In this document: positions 38,157-50,200 of the stretch, in pieces
Layout of the letters: every line of letters begins with the position of its first letter
How positions within the stretch are numbered: position 1 is the stretch's first letter
From: Mycteria americana
Lineage: Eukaryota; Chordata; Aves; Ciconiiformes; Ciconiidae
Direction: 5' to 3'
Assembly: GCF_035582795.1 (NCBI RefSeq)
Contig: NC_134365.1
Coordinates: forward strand, 210,830,387 to 210,894,386
Length of the DNA: 64,000 nt
The notes under the pieces: generated by a model
The model's database searches: none
What the model saw: the letters and a program-made list of their open reading frames with translations, nothing else
What the model was told of the DNA's origin: nothing
Position numbers and translations under genes: made by a program

Positions 38157-40273
38157 GGTAATAATTACATGCAACTTAGTAACAACTAAGAGATATAATC
38201 TGACAGGCAACAAATTGCATCAGTCTTAGTGATACAGCAACAGTAATCCCAACCAGGAACTGCGTAATTCCCCATCATCACTCGAGATCAAGCCCTTGAT
38301 GCTAAAGTCCATGACTGGCAAATTTCAGAAACGCCATCATTTCAGTGACTTCCTCAAAGATTAATTCTTGGTCATGCCACTGAATTCCCTGAGTCAGCCA
38401 AGCTGTTAGATAACCTTCATCCATCCTGAAGGCATGTAAGAAGGCATGAAAATCTGAACATATTTGAAGCACTTGGAGTGTATTTCTCAAAGAGAGACAT
38501 TTATGTTTTCTCAGTCAAAAGTTGTTCATATTTCTGCACTGTAGCATGGGAGCAAGTTATTTGAACACAGTTATTGCAGACACACATGGTTAGTTGTGCT
38601 GTCCTCTAATGCAGCACACAAACCACTTCATACAAAATGGGGAAGAAAATGCCTGTTGTGCTAAGATGAGGAGCACATGTATACTTCCTTGGAGAATAGC
38701 TTTACCCCTAGAAGCAGGAAATTTGACCATAAAACTTAAAAGTACCTTCTATTAAAAAAGCATAAGACTTGTTGAATTTTGCAATAAAGACTAGGTGTAT
38801 CCAAACCTGTCAGGTGGCTTAAAAAGCTCATGTTCATTGTCTGCAGTGAAGCCTGGATAGTGCTACCATATAAAGTGGACATCAAAATAAAGCCAAGTGA
38901 TTCAACCAGGAAAAGAGTCAAGGAGGCAGCTATAAGTAAGGATATTCAGCATGTAGCCAGACCGAGAGAGACTCATTCATCAGCAGAGGGGCTCTGTGAG
39001 CTCTTCACACCCCCTAAATATCAGCCCTGGCCTCTTCCTTTAGTTTTGTCTCCCTGACTCTCATCTCTATGATAAAGCCAGTTTGGGCTGTGCCAGCACC
39101 TGGAGAGGGAGAGGTACCCACTGGCACACACCACCTCCAGCACAGGAAAGTAAATGCACTGTACTGCTGCCATCTGCTTGTTCCAAGCTGTCCTGCCCTG
39201 GGGATGTTTAGTGTCACGTCTGTGTGCTAACGGGGACACCCTCTGTCCTGTCAACTGTGCAATCACTGGCCTCACTGATATATGTAAATATTAAATATTG
39301 TTATTCTGAAGTTATTTTCTGGCTTGATTTTTGTGACCTGAAGGACTTGTGGCTTCAAACTAGCTCTAGTAGGAAGAGACATGGAATAACACAGAAAGTA
39401 GAGTTAAATTCATCTTGTCTAACTTGAACCACTGAAAAGGAGTCTTTTCTGGAGTAGGCATCAAGCCATGTAGTCCATGGAGAGAGGCAGCCTTCCCCCA
39501 GTTCATACTGAAAGAGGTGTCTAAAGCAGGCAGGAAGAATTGCCTCTCCAGGCAAAGTCCAGTTGTCCACCCTAGACAGGAGCATCTGATGCCATTTGAA
39601 GTGCAGCAAAGCATCCTGCTCAGCCTCCAGATGCCACTCGAGATGGCAAGGGTCTCCCACGTGTCCTGTGTCACACCTGAGAGCCACTCACAGCTCTCTA
39701 GAGACCCAAGTATCTCAGCTGGAGCTAGCAACACGGAGATGTCAGTGACCAAAGAAAATGCTTCTCTCTTGCAAACACAAGGATGCTAAAAATTAATTTA
39801 GCCAAGATACCTGAAGGTGGCTAAAATTAGGTGAAATCATTTCAGCTCATGGCTTTTTGGATCCCCCAAATCGCCTTTTATATATGTGTCAAAGCCTGAG
39901 CTCTCTGAAGTGTCACCAGAGCTTTCTCCGGGAGCCGGCCGGCACATCGCAACAGGGGCAGCTCCTTGCACCGAGCACTGCAGAGGGACCGGTAAGAAAA
40001 TGGCTATGTAATACTAATAACAAGAATTTTGGTTTGGACAGAGAGTTGGCTTGACTAAAGATAAAATATCATGTTTCCAAATTGGTGTTACTACAGATTT
40101 TAATTTGTTTTTTTTCCAAAATGGGAAGAATTATTTCAGTGAAATCTCCTAACAAAGGAAAAGAGGCATTTTGTCTCTGAAATGTTTTATGTATGGTACA
40201 CATGAAGAATTTAGTAAAACTAAGGAACTCATAATATTATTCTATATCTATCTTTTATCTCTATTCATCTTCT

Positions 40274-40345
40274 TTCTATCTATCTATCTATCTATCTACC
40301 TACTTACCTATCTATCAATCTGTCTTCTCTATATCTCTATATCTA
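40274..40345. repeat. (CTAT)n tetranucleotide microsatellite
   Basis: Uninterrupted 'ctat' units followed by variant 'ctac', 'ttac' and 'caat' units, with further degenerate 'tatctc' copies to the right. A typical length-variable tetranucleotide repeat. Confidence 0.9.
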
Positions 40346-43300
40346 CCAATCTTAAATAATTAATGGTCAAAAACTCACACATGCATAATGATAAAATATT
40401 TGTTTAATTTTTATATTTATTACTCACTGTGCAGTCTCACCACACAGGCTCTCATACAAGGAGTAAAAATGTGTTAGTTTCTTATCAAATTATCCCTCTC
40501 TCTTCTGCATTTGAAACTCATGCAGATCAGCCACTTGCACATCTGCATTGCTTGGAAGAGATAATACTTCTAACACGTGAGGAAAGAGTGTTCTTGGGAT
40601 TGACTTGGCATAGGAATAAAACTTCAGACCAAGCACACCATGTGAAAAATTGTAAATGTTTGGAGAGAAACGGCTGGGTGTTTCAGCTGCCAGGATCAAG
40701 GACATGAATCAAATACCTGGGTTGGAAACCACAAACTAATTAATACCATCTCATTTCAAGAGGAACTGTCAGATCATTTTGATGCAAATGGCTCAGATGC
40801 CTCAGGCCCCAGTGCTCGGTTTTTCTTGGCCAGCAGAGCAAAGGAAACCAGTGAGAAGCTGGGCCCTGCAGACCTCCCTGTGCCACAGCCCCTGCTCTGC
40901 TGCCCCATCCCCAGCTCCCCCAGGAGCTCCTCACAGGGAACCACTTCTTCACAAAGAAACTTCAAAAAAAATCCCAAAGGAAATAATAATTTAAAAAAAA
41001 AACCCAACCAAAAATGACGTTTCCAGATTCTCAGAGTACTTTATTTCATTTCCTACAGAGCACCAGCTCACTGGGATTGTCCCTTTCCGGAGGAGTGACA
41101 GGGGACACAGCCACCCTTCCGAAATGCCCTTCCCTGCTGGACCTCTCTCACTCCACAGCCCCCCTTTCCTCCTGAGCCCATGGGCCACAGAGGGCCGTCT
41201 AAAGCTTGTCATCAATAATGTAGCACATTTAGCCCAGACAGGCAGGGCAAGGGCTTTATCTTAGGCACAGAGGCCACTGTTTTGTCCATCTTTATTTCTT
41301 CCTGTCAGTTAGCTTCAAAGCTGAGTGGCTGTAAGCGCTCACCACGGTGCAGATCATTTCCACCACAGACAGAAAACTTCCCTGGTACACAGCACTCCTC
41401 ACTTTCTTCCAGGCACTCCTCTATTTTTATCAGCCACCCATGTCAGAGTTTGTTCCATCAAGGTCAAGTGATAAGGAGAGAGTAAGAGCTCAGCTGAGTA
41501 TCCCCCAAGTAGATACTCAGAACCATTGGAGATACACCAGAATATCCTGGCTGCTGCTCCCAAAGGGCATGTGTCTCCCACAGGGAATCTGTAACATCTG
41601 CTTGCCCACATGGACATCTCAGAGGCTTTAAAGCACCTCAGGTGGCACCAGCTATCTCTATGTGAGCATCCGAATCAAGCCCTGAAACTTCTACTGGGTA
41701 CAGTGACACCACTCTTAAAAGCAGCTCTGAGTCCAGCAGACTGAGATCTGCCCTCGCCCTGTCCTGACTCACAGGACCTAAAATAGGTCAGGCAATCACC
41801 TCCTAAAATTGCATATTTCTCTGCACGCAGGGAGCTTGAAGTGAGCGGCGCAGCAGCTGGCACCCGAAGATGCAGCCCTCCAACATGAGCGGGGAGGTGA
41901 AGCCCACCTCAAACATCTCCCCATTAGTGAGATTTCTTTTTTTTTTGGTAAAATAGATGGATTAGCTGAGAGTCATCTAGTGGCAAAAGAGCACAACAGA
42001 TACAGTGAGGAACTGGTCTTCTTGATATAACCTCATGCTTTTACAATCCTTCTTCCATGTACTGTATATCATCAAAACCACTCCAGCTTCAGATGAACTA
42101 CCTTACACATACTTTTTCTCTAAGTCTCTTTCATCCCATTGTGTAAAGTTTTCACTTACATTTTGTCCTACCACATCTGCCCTCCATCCCTCTGGGTCTT
42201 TAAATGAAGTTTCCCTGAGATTTTTATACCTGCCACTTTTTACTGTTTTTTTTTCAAGAGATGATAAAAAGCAGAGTCAGTCCAGACGTTCTCTGCGGAT
42301 GTCAAAGATCAAATTCAAATCTTGCTTTGGACAGGTTGAATTTAGTTGACCCCCACATGAAAGATGCAACGCCCTGTATTTCCTCCCAGGAGTGCCTGGC
42401 TGCGGAGCGGGCTGAGACCCGGCTGCGTGCACCTTCAGCCACACGCACCTTCAACCCCATTCTGTTCCTGCCTAGGAAATATGCTGCAAAACATTTGCTC
42501 ATAGAAAAAAGCCTATTGTGTGCCTGTGTGTAAACAGCATTTTAAAAGTTTTTGAAACATCCCGGTCTGAGCAAGGAAGGCAGCCCAGAGAAACCAATGG
42601 CTCTATTGCCACCGACAGCTGCAGTTTCTACGACTTTGTAGCAGGTACATTTAAGGTGGAATGGAGTGTTTCTAATTACCACCCAGAAAATGTGCCTTTA
42701 AAATGCACAGTGTCCCTTTTTGTACACAAATTATTGGGTCAAAGTTAAAACCCCCTAGTCAAAATAGCATTTGATTATAAATAGAAAGGAATATTTATCC
42801 TAAGGCAGGATAAATAATCATCTGGTTGTCAGGCTCTTTCATCTTTTTTAATTTTCACTTTTTTTTAAACATTTCTCGTAGAGTCTTCCCACCAGATCAC
42901 TGCATAACTTACCTTATTTTCCCTTGTACAGAGAGGTGTCACAGAACACATGGGGTTCCTGCATTTCTCCCCGCTTCTTCCCACAGCCATCGCCCATGTG
43001 TCCGTGTGTTCCTACTGTGTCCTGCCCATGGGACATGCATAACCTGCGTCGCTGTCATTTCCATGCGCAGCTACTCCTGGCTGTCTGCAGGAGATGGCAC
43101 ACTGCAGAAAACCTTCCTAAAGATTTGGGCTTTCAAACTCCTGCTCAGAGTGCATCTGTGAAGAAAAAATCTGTGATTTCCACGTGGAAAGGAGCTACCT
43201 GCTCCACAGATGAACACGAGTATCCAGGAAAGTGCCCTAAATAGGGCAGTTTTTACATAGAATTGGTTATGAAGAATCATACCTGGACAGATGAAAACAA

Positions 43301-44117
43301 TTCACAGGGCAACTAAAAAGATATCAGTATGGCAACTCTATAATAAACGTAACAGACTTAATTCCTTAACACATATATGAGTTTTTCTCAGAATTATGTC
43401 TGTTTAAAGGGAGCTTCACAAAGTAGTTTAAAAAAGTCTATATCTTTTCTGTAGTTTTATTGCAGAGTCTAGAAACACCTTGCTCTCCTGCCTGTTTCCA
43501 GCAGTGAAATGATAATGCGCTTGCTTTGAACATCAGCATGCAGCTCCTTCGGTTGGTCAGTGGTAAATCTTTCACTGTTTCCCAGGTTTATTTTGATGAT
43601 TATTGTGGGTTTAGTTCAGTCAACTTTAAACAGACAAATTCTTAGCCCTATCTTCTGCGTTAGCCTTGTGCCTAGAACCTAGAGAAATACAGATTATTTT
43701 CATACCATTGCATATCAGACAAAATATAACATTTCCCCTCCTTTAAGCCAAGCTATTATTATCCCTCACATCAGTGCTCCATTGCTCTTATCAACATAAT
43801 TCCTACCCTCTTAATCTCTGCTCCCCAGAACAATAAGATTGGATACCTTCTGAAGAAGGGGAAAGACTGAAGAATGGCCAGGAGTCCTCCAAAGACAGAG
43901 ACTCCGCATCCAGTTCTCAAGACTTTTGGGTTTACAGCTCTGTTTCGTACAGCATCTTTCCTTACAAAGTACAGCAAACTAATACTTAGCAGTTTCTTTA
44001 CAAGGCGGCATTATTTTTTCTGATTTTTTTTCTATTTTTTTCTGATTGTGGTCTCAATCAAAGAATATTATCATCAAGCCATTATTCCACTCTGTGATCT
44101 AAATTAAGCAACAGAAA

Positions 44118-44295
44118 ATGGCTCTAAATATACCAGGCTTAGTATCTTTGATTGTGTTTTTTATGTTAACTTTGGCTACTGGAATTTGGGCTTCTTGGAA
44201 AAGCAAAAAGGACCAGCAGAACAGAAACCCAACTGAAATGGCCATAGTTGGAGGCAGGAATATAAATGTTTTCATTGGATTGTTTACAGCCACAG
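44118..44295 (+). CDS. SLC5A7-like: Choline transporter-like exon 1
   Basis: It starts at ATG (gaaaATGG, favourable G at +4) and ends ACA G|GTAAGT in phase 1. It encodes the N-terminus [17 protein letters not shown]1 and the IVGGRNI segment leading to TM2. Confidence 0.92.
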
Positions 44296-47200
44296 GTAAG
44301 TTTTCTTAAAGGACTTTTAAAAGTTCTTCTTAAAACACATGCGTTACAGAGATCTGGGGACTTTTTCAAAGCAGGTGAACTCCTTTAATGTCAGGGCAGA
44401 TTTTACCTAAGTGTGGCTTTAAAGGAGTATGGTTTCATGAATCATTTTGGGATGGATTCTTCCAAACCTCTTCACACTGAGCAGAACCTAATGTTTATGT
44501 AGATTCTTTTAGATTAAAGAGATTAATTTAAGAGTTTAGTTAAGAGTTAAAGAGTTTAATTTAAAAGTGACTGAAGATTATGACACTTTTCATTAAGGAG
44601 GACTGTGGTCTTAATCTTGAGCCAGTTTCTGTTATCCAGCATAACAGAAGAATTTTAGTCCTGGAACAATCCAGTTCTGTGTGGTATAAATTGCTACTCA
44701 TGGCGAGCATTGGCCTCTCTCCTAAAGAGAAAATGTTTCCCCACTGACTGCTGCCCTCCGCTTCCCTTTTCTCTCCTTGCTGCCTGGCATCATCTGAAAT
44801 TTGCTTCCCTGCCCCATTTTTCGTGCAGGCTTCCCCAAGTGGTATTTGCCTGGCTAAGACACTTAAGCCCATGTTGTAGATTTGTATTCTGACTGCAATG
44901 TCTGCTTGCATTTTTTCTTCCTAATGTCTCTTTTCTTAGACTGTACAAGTGATGCTCATGAAGGATGGTCTGTCACTCACGGCAGAATAAAAAAGGCAAC
45001 TCTGTTTGCTCTAGCAAAAGTCTTCCACTGAGAAAAATGAAATTAAAAATTAGCATATTCAAATTGCCTCTAAATGTTTAAACATTGAGCTTTTCCATGC
45101 ACACATAGATACTCATTCTTGAACCTGGGAAATCATTTAGGGTGAGAAGCTGATACTGTTGCCTGTACTCAGCAGCACGTCTCACTATGGGAGAAAACTT
45201 CGTAAAGAAAATAGAAGTGTGATTAAATATTTGTATGAGAAAAAGGTTTACAAGCTCTCAGAGTGTTCTACAAGACTGGTTGAGAATATGTATCGCAATT
45301 CTTACCTTTCCATCTTCCGTGTTTACAGCCACCTGGGTTGGAGGAGCATATATCAATGGCACAGCTGAAATTGTCTACCTGCCTTCAAAAGGACTACTGT
45401 GGGTCCAGGCACCTGTGGGATTTGCCTTGTCCCTTGTTATTGGTAAATCATTCATGTAATCAGGACACACAAGCTTTAACAAAAAATCATATGAGTATAT
45501 TAAGATGTGTAACAGAGTATAGAGTACATTTTAAAGGTGATTTTGTTTCTTCAGTCTCCCATAGATCCAGAATAAGCATTTATAATGTTATACTCTAAAC
45601 TGAAACATAAGAAATAGGGATAGCTTTGAGCTAGTGGAGAGTTTTGCCTGCTTGGAGCAATTTATAGGGCAAAAATCTTATCTGAGATCTTTAGAAGCAT
45701 GTGACTATGTGCATATTGCTTTTTTATCATGGTCTCTTATTCACAGACTATTGAGACTATTGGTATCATTTTAATTTTTTTCTTTGGAATTTCTGTGTGG
45801 TGAAATAATACTATCTTGATTTTTCCACTAAAATGCATTCTTCTGAGTAGTCTCATCTCAGGATGAATTTGTAGTGCATCCAGCTTATCTCACTTTACAG
45901 CTGGTCACTATTTTGTTGAAACTAAGCTGTTTGCAGTGTCCTATATCTAAGTTGCCATTTTTAACTCCAAGAATTATTGGACTCACACTGGGGTTCAGCT
46001 GTCTTGCCAAGACCAGTGTTTCTTTCAGTCCACACTGGCTTATACCATAACTCTTTAGGGACACAGGGTGATTAAAGCAAGGAGACCCGTGCAGACCTTG
46101 CACAGGAATTTCTAAAAGAACAATAACCTTTATTCTCAAGTTAGAGAAAAGAGTCCAACTGACGTGAATATGAATCAGGCTTGGAAATATACTGCCAGCA
46201 TTTCTTATGTGAGTAATTCTTACTAATGAAATTGAGGAGTGCAGGTCTGATCCTGCAATCTTTACTCAGGTCAGTAGTGCCCAGACAAGCAGTCCTGTTG
46301 GCTTCAGGGTTAGGCACAATACATATTCTTTAGTTTTAATGAGACGGTGTACCTCTGAAGTCTAATATTTAGATGAAGGTGGGTGGGACTCAGCTCAATG
46401 CACAGATTAAAACAATATAGTTCTGGGGAGACAATGAAGCCACTAAAATGAAAATGTAACCAGAAAAGGAACATATATCAACATGTTGCATCACATGGTC
46501 AAGGACAAAAGTTTGTCTCTTTTTTAGCCAAATATGAGTCTTCAATGCCTCGCTCTGCCTACTGACATTTTCCACAGGAAGCATTTCAGAAAACTTTGTG
46601 TCTCAGGTTGGTAGGTCATTGGAGCTGGAAAGGAGACTATATGTGGATGTCCTCTGACCTAAGTTCCTGTTACAGTCACACAGGTATCTTATGCCATTTG
46701 GGGTGCCCTAGGGGGTCCTACCTGGCCTTCCAGTAGCCACTCCGGAAAGATGTAGGTCTGCCAAAAGTGGAGGGTCATATCTGTCAGCTGTAAGCAGATG
46801 TCCTTTATAACCTGGGACCTCTTAGATGGATGAAACCCCACACTTAGGCAAGTGAGTTGAGGCCCTGGTGTCTAGTTGGCTGCATCATTCTCTAGGGTCC
46901 ATTATGTATGAATTCTACACTCACTATATGGGTCTGATATCCAAATACCATAGTATTCTTACTTTTTTTTCCTGGAATGTAATTCATGCAAAATTCTACC
47001 AAAATGTCATCACTTCTGATAGGTGGTTTCTTCTTTGTAAATCCAATGAGATCCAAGAATTATGTGACAGTGATGGATCCCCTTCAAGAAACTTACGGGA
47101 ACGTGATGGGAAGCTTACTCTTCATTCCACCACTGCTAGGAGAGGTGTTCTGGTTTGCAGCTATCCTGGCATCCCTGGGTAAATACTTACTTTGCTGTTG

Positions 47201-50200
47201 TATTTGTTAAAGGTCATGTGGCACAACTATCAGAGTATAATACACATTTGGGAATTGTGTTGGACTAAGCTGTGGAAAGTTGTGCTTCATGTCTCCTTTT
47301 GTGAGAGGAACACAAGCATTTCTCATTTCTGGAAAATATGTTTTTAGGTTTAAAACAAATGACTAGTATATATTCATGATATTATAATAGAGAGGTCTGG
47401 CAATATCAGTTAGTACCTTCCTCTTGCCTGTGGGAGAGCAGATGTAAAAAAGCAAAGTGCCTTGGCAAAGGCCATGGAGCAAGGTAGCAGCAAGAGCAGA
47501 AAGGGAACGTGGGCTCTCCTGAGTCCTCACTCTGCCCACTCTCCGTAGACCATGTGCTTCTCATACAGCATGGTGTGCTGGCATCAAGGGAATAACATAT
47601 CCTTATTTATTCTGTATGCTGCACGTATGAAATCTGTCTTAAAATACTTGACCACTGTCCTTATCTGCAGGAGCAACAATGAGGGTCATCTTGGATATTG
47701 GAGGCTCTTTGGCTATCATCGTCTCAGCGTGCACTGTCATACTCTACACTCTACTGGGAGGCCTCTACTCTGTTGCATACACAGATGTTATCCAGCTGGT
47801 TTTCATTACCCTCAGCCTGGCAAGTCCCATGCATTTCTTCGTTACCAGTTTCGTAACTAAGGGAAAAAATCCCGCTCTTCTTTTTAGTATGTCTCAGACC
47901 AAAAATAACCCCACCAATACTGGCCCTTGCCCTACAGTTCCTCCTCAGAGGAGCAGGTCTCCTGAAAGGTCTTACAGTCCTTATGCATTTCAGACAGTGG
48001 TCCCACAAGCTATTGGCCTAACGGTTGCTTATAAGTAAGGTCTGGAGAGCCTGTCCGGAACAATCTTGGCTGGAAAGTAGAGAGATCTGTCTACTGAAGG
48101 CACCAATTGACCTGAATTACAGACTCATGTTCCTGATGATGCCATGAACCAGAAACATGTAGATTTAGAGTAAGGAAGGGGCAGAAAGGAAGACTCTTAG
48201 TCTGGGTTTAATCTTATGTAACTTTATGTTCTACATCTACCTTAATTTCAACAGCTGAATAGACTCTCCAAGAACAAGGACCCTGGGGAAATGGTTAACT
48301 ATTTCTGTTTCTATCCTAGTGGGTCTGTATCCCCTTTGCCCTGGTGAACTCTGCAACAGAAAGTATTTATTACACTGCAACTCATCAATCTTACCAAGAG
48401 CCTTGGATTGGGAAGATAGACAAACAGTATCTTGGAAGGTGGCTGGATGACTTCTTCTACCTGGTATGGAGTATTTCTTGGACAGGTGGTTGGGAGAAGG
48501 GATTGTGCGTGGACTGTCTGGAAAACTTGTGGGTTCTTCCAATCAGGAGCCCTATGTTGCACACTTGGCAGGGGCAGGATGATGTGTAAAATCTTCTCTC
48601 AACCACTCTGCAGCACACTGAATGGACTGGGGAGATCCAGGGCTCAGCTGTGGGAAGGAAAGAAGCAGTAGGGACACTCCATCCTTTACCCATGTGAAGG
48701 AATGCACCTCTTGAGCAAGACCATCCAGGCAACTAGTTCCACTCCTGGCACCTAAATGAGGCATTTCCTACCTTTTGAGAGGTTGATCTTGCAGCATCAA
48801 TAGTGTGCTTTTAACATAATTTTGTAAAATTCCCTCTATTTGAAAAAAAATATTAAAATGACACAACTGCAGGTCATCAGCAAGCATGGTGCCATTGGCT
48901 CCACCGCACAACTCAACTTTTGAGCTACCAATATAGCCAAGACTACAGGAGGCTGTTATGCTCTTGCTAGACTGGTAATAGGGACACACCGAAGCTTGAG
49001 CTTGTTTGGTGAGGACAGAATCTTCAGATTTTATCTGATGAAATTTTTCTGCTAAGAAAGTGAAAATGGTGATTTTATTTTTAATTTTAGATTATACTCT
49101 AGCTAAGTTTGGGTGGATTTTTTACAGAAGTTGCATTCCTGAAAAACTTCTCTTCTCTTTTCCTTCCTCTGTGCCTGTTTCACTATGCCAGGCAACCTAT
49201 TTTTCAGCTTTCTCAGTCTGCCAAACCATTAACCTGTTTTGATCAAAATTTCACATCCATCACAATGAAAACAAACGAAAAGGACACCCTCAACCATCAG
49301 AAATATCATCCTCAATAGTTAAAGCTGGGCAATGTTTATGCATTTGAAATGAGAGCTTTATAACAGTAAAGATTATGATCCATCTGAATGGATGGATGAT
49401 GCCCTACAGCAACCAGCAGCCTGGGGGGTACCACTGATAACATCCAAATGTTGCAGGTGCTTGGGAGCATCCCATGGCAAACTTACTTCCAAAGAGTGCT
49501 CTCCGCTGCCTCGCCAGGACAGGCAAGGCTCATCTCCTACCTCTCTGGACTTGGATGCTTTTCAATGGCCATCCCCTCTGTGCTCATTGGTGCAGTTGCA
49601 GCATCAACAGGTAACACTAATTGTTTGTCTCTGAATAATGAACATGTTTTTGTCAAAGGTGATTAAAATGGAACCCAAAGAAGTCCTGATTTAGACTTCA
49701 AATTACCTAGTCCTGTGTATCTGAAAGCGTAGCCCTGGCCACCAAGCTAGGTGGTCTGCACCAGAAATGTGGAGCCCTCTGAGGTTCAGTGCACAACTAC
49801 CTAGAGACATTTAAACAGCCCCAAGACCTGTTTAAAGCTGTTTCATTATGATGAAATGGCTTTTCATAGACCTTGTGTTGAGGAAAGATGAAGGCAGACC
49901 CTGTAAAACCCTGTATAATCCTATTTTCCAAGAAATCCTATGCTTGCTTCTGTTAATGCCTTCTGCATGTAAGACCCAGCAATATTACTACAGTTTGTTA
50001 ATAAGGTTCTGAAGAAAACCTGCTTGAAGGAATCAAGAAATTCAGTTCCATAAACTCACAGGCCCTGCACAGGGGATCAGTCCTGTGTTGGCTGTGAGCA
50101 AGGGTTAAAGAGCAGCCAGATCACCGAACATTTAAAGAAATCAGTTGAACTCATTAATTCATCTGTCACTAGGGGCATCAGAGCAAAACTCCCTTCTCAC

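Larger units (their letters stand above)
36737..44117. other. 3' flank of the TM4SF-like gene and intergenic region to the choline transporter-like gene
   Basis: The left part probably includes the TM4SF-like 3' UTR and possibly a small terminal exon at 37236-37256. The rest has a (CTAT)n microsatellite at 40274-40345 and A/T homopolymer runs. I found no recognisable protein domain, although short overlapping frames occur on both strands. Confidence 0.55.

Noticed and set aside
46605-46690. Possible CR1 tail in transporter intron 2
   Set aside because: A few words resemble the CR1 3' end, but the order is too eroded to support a call.
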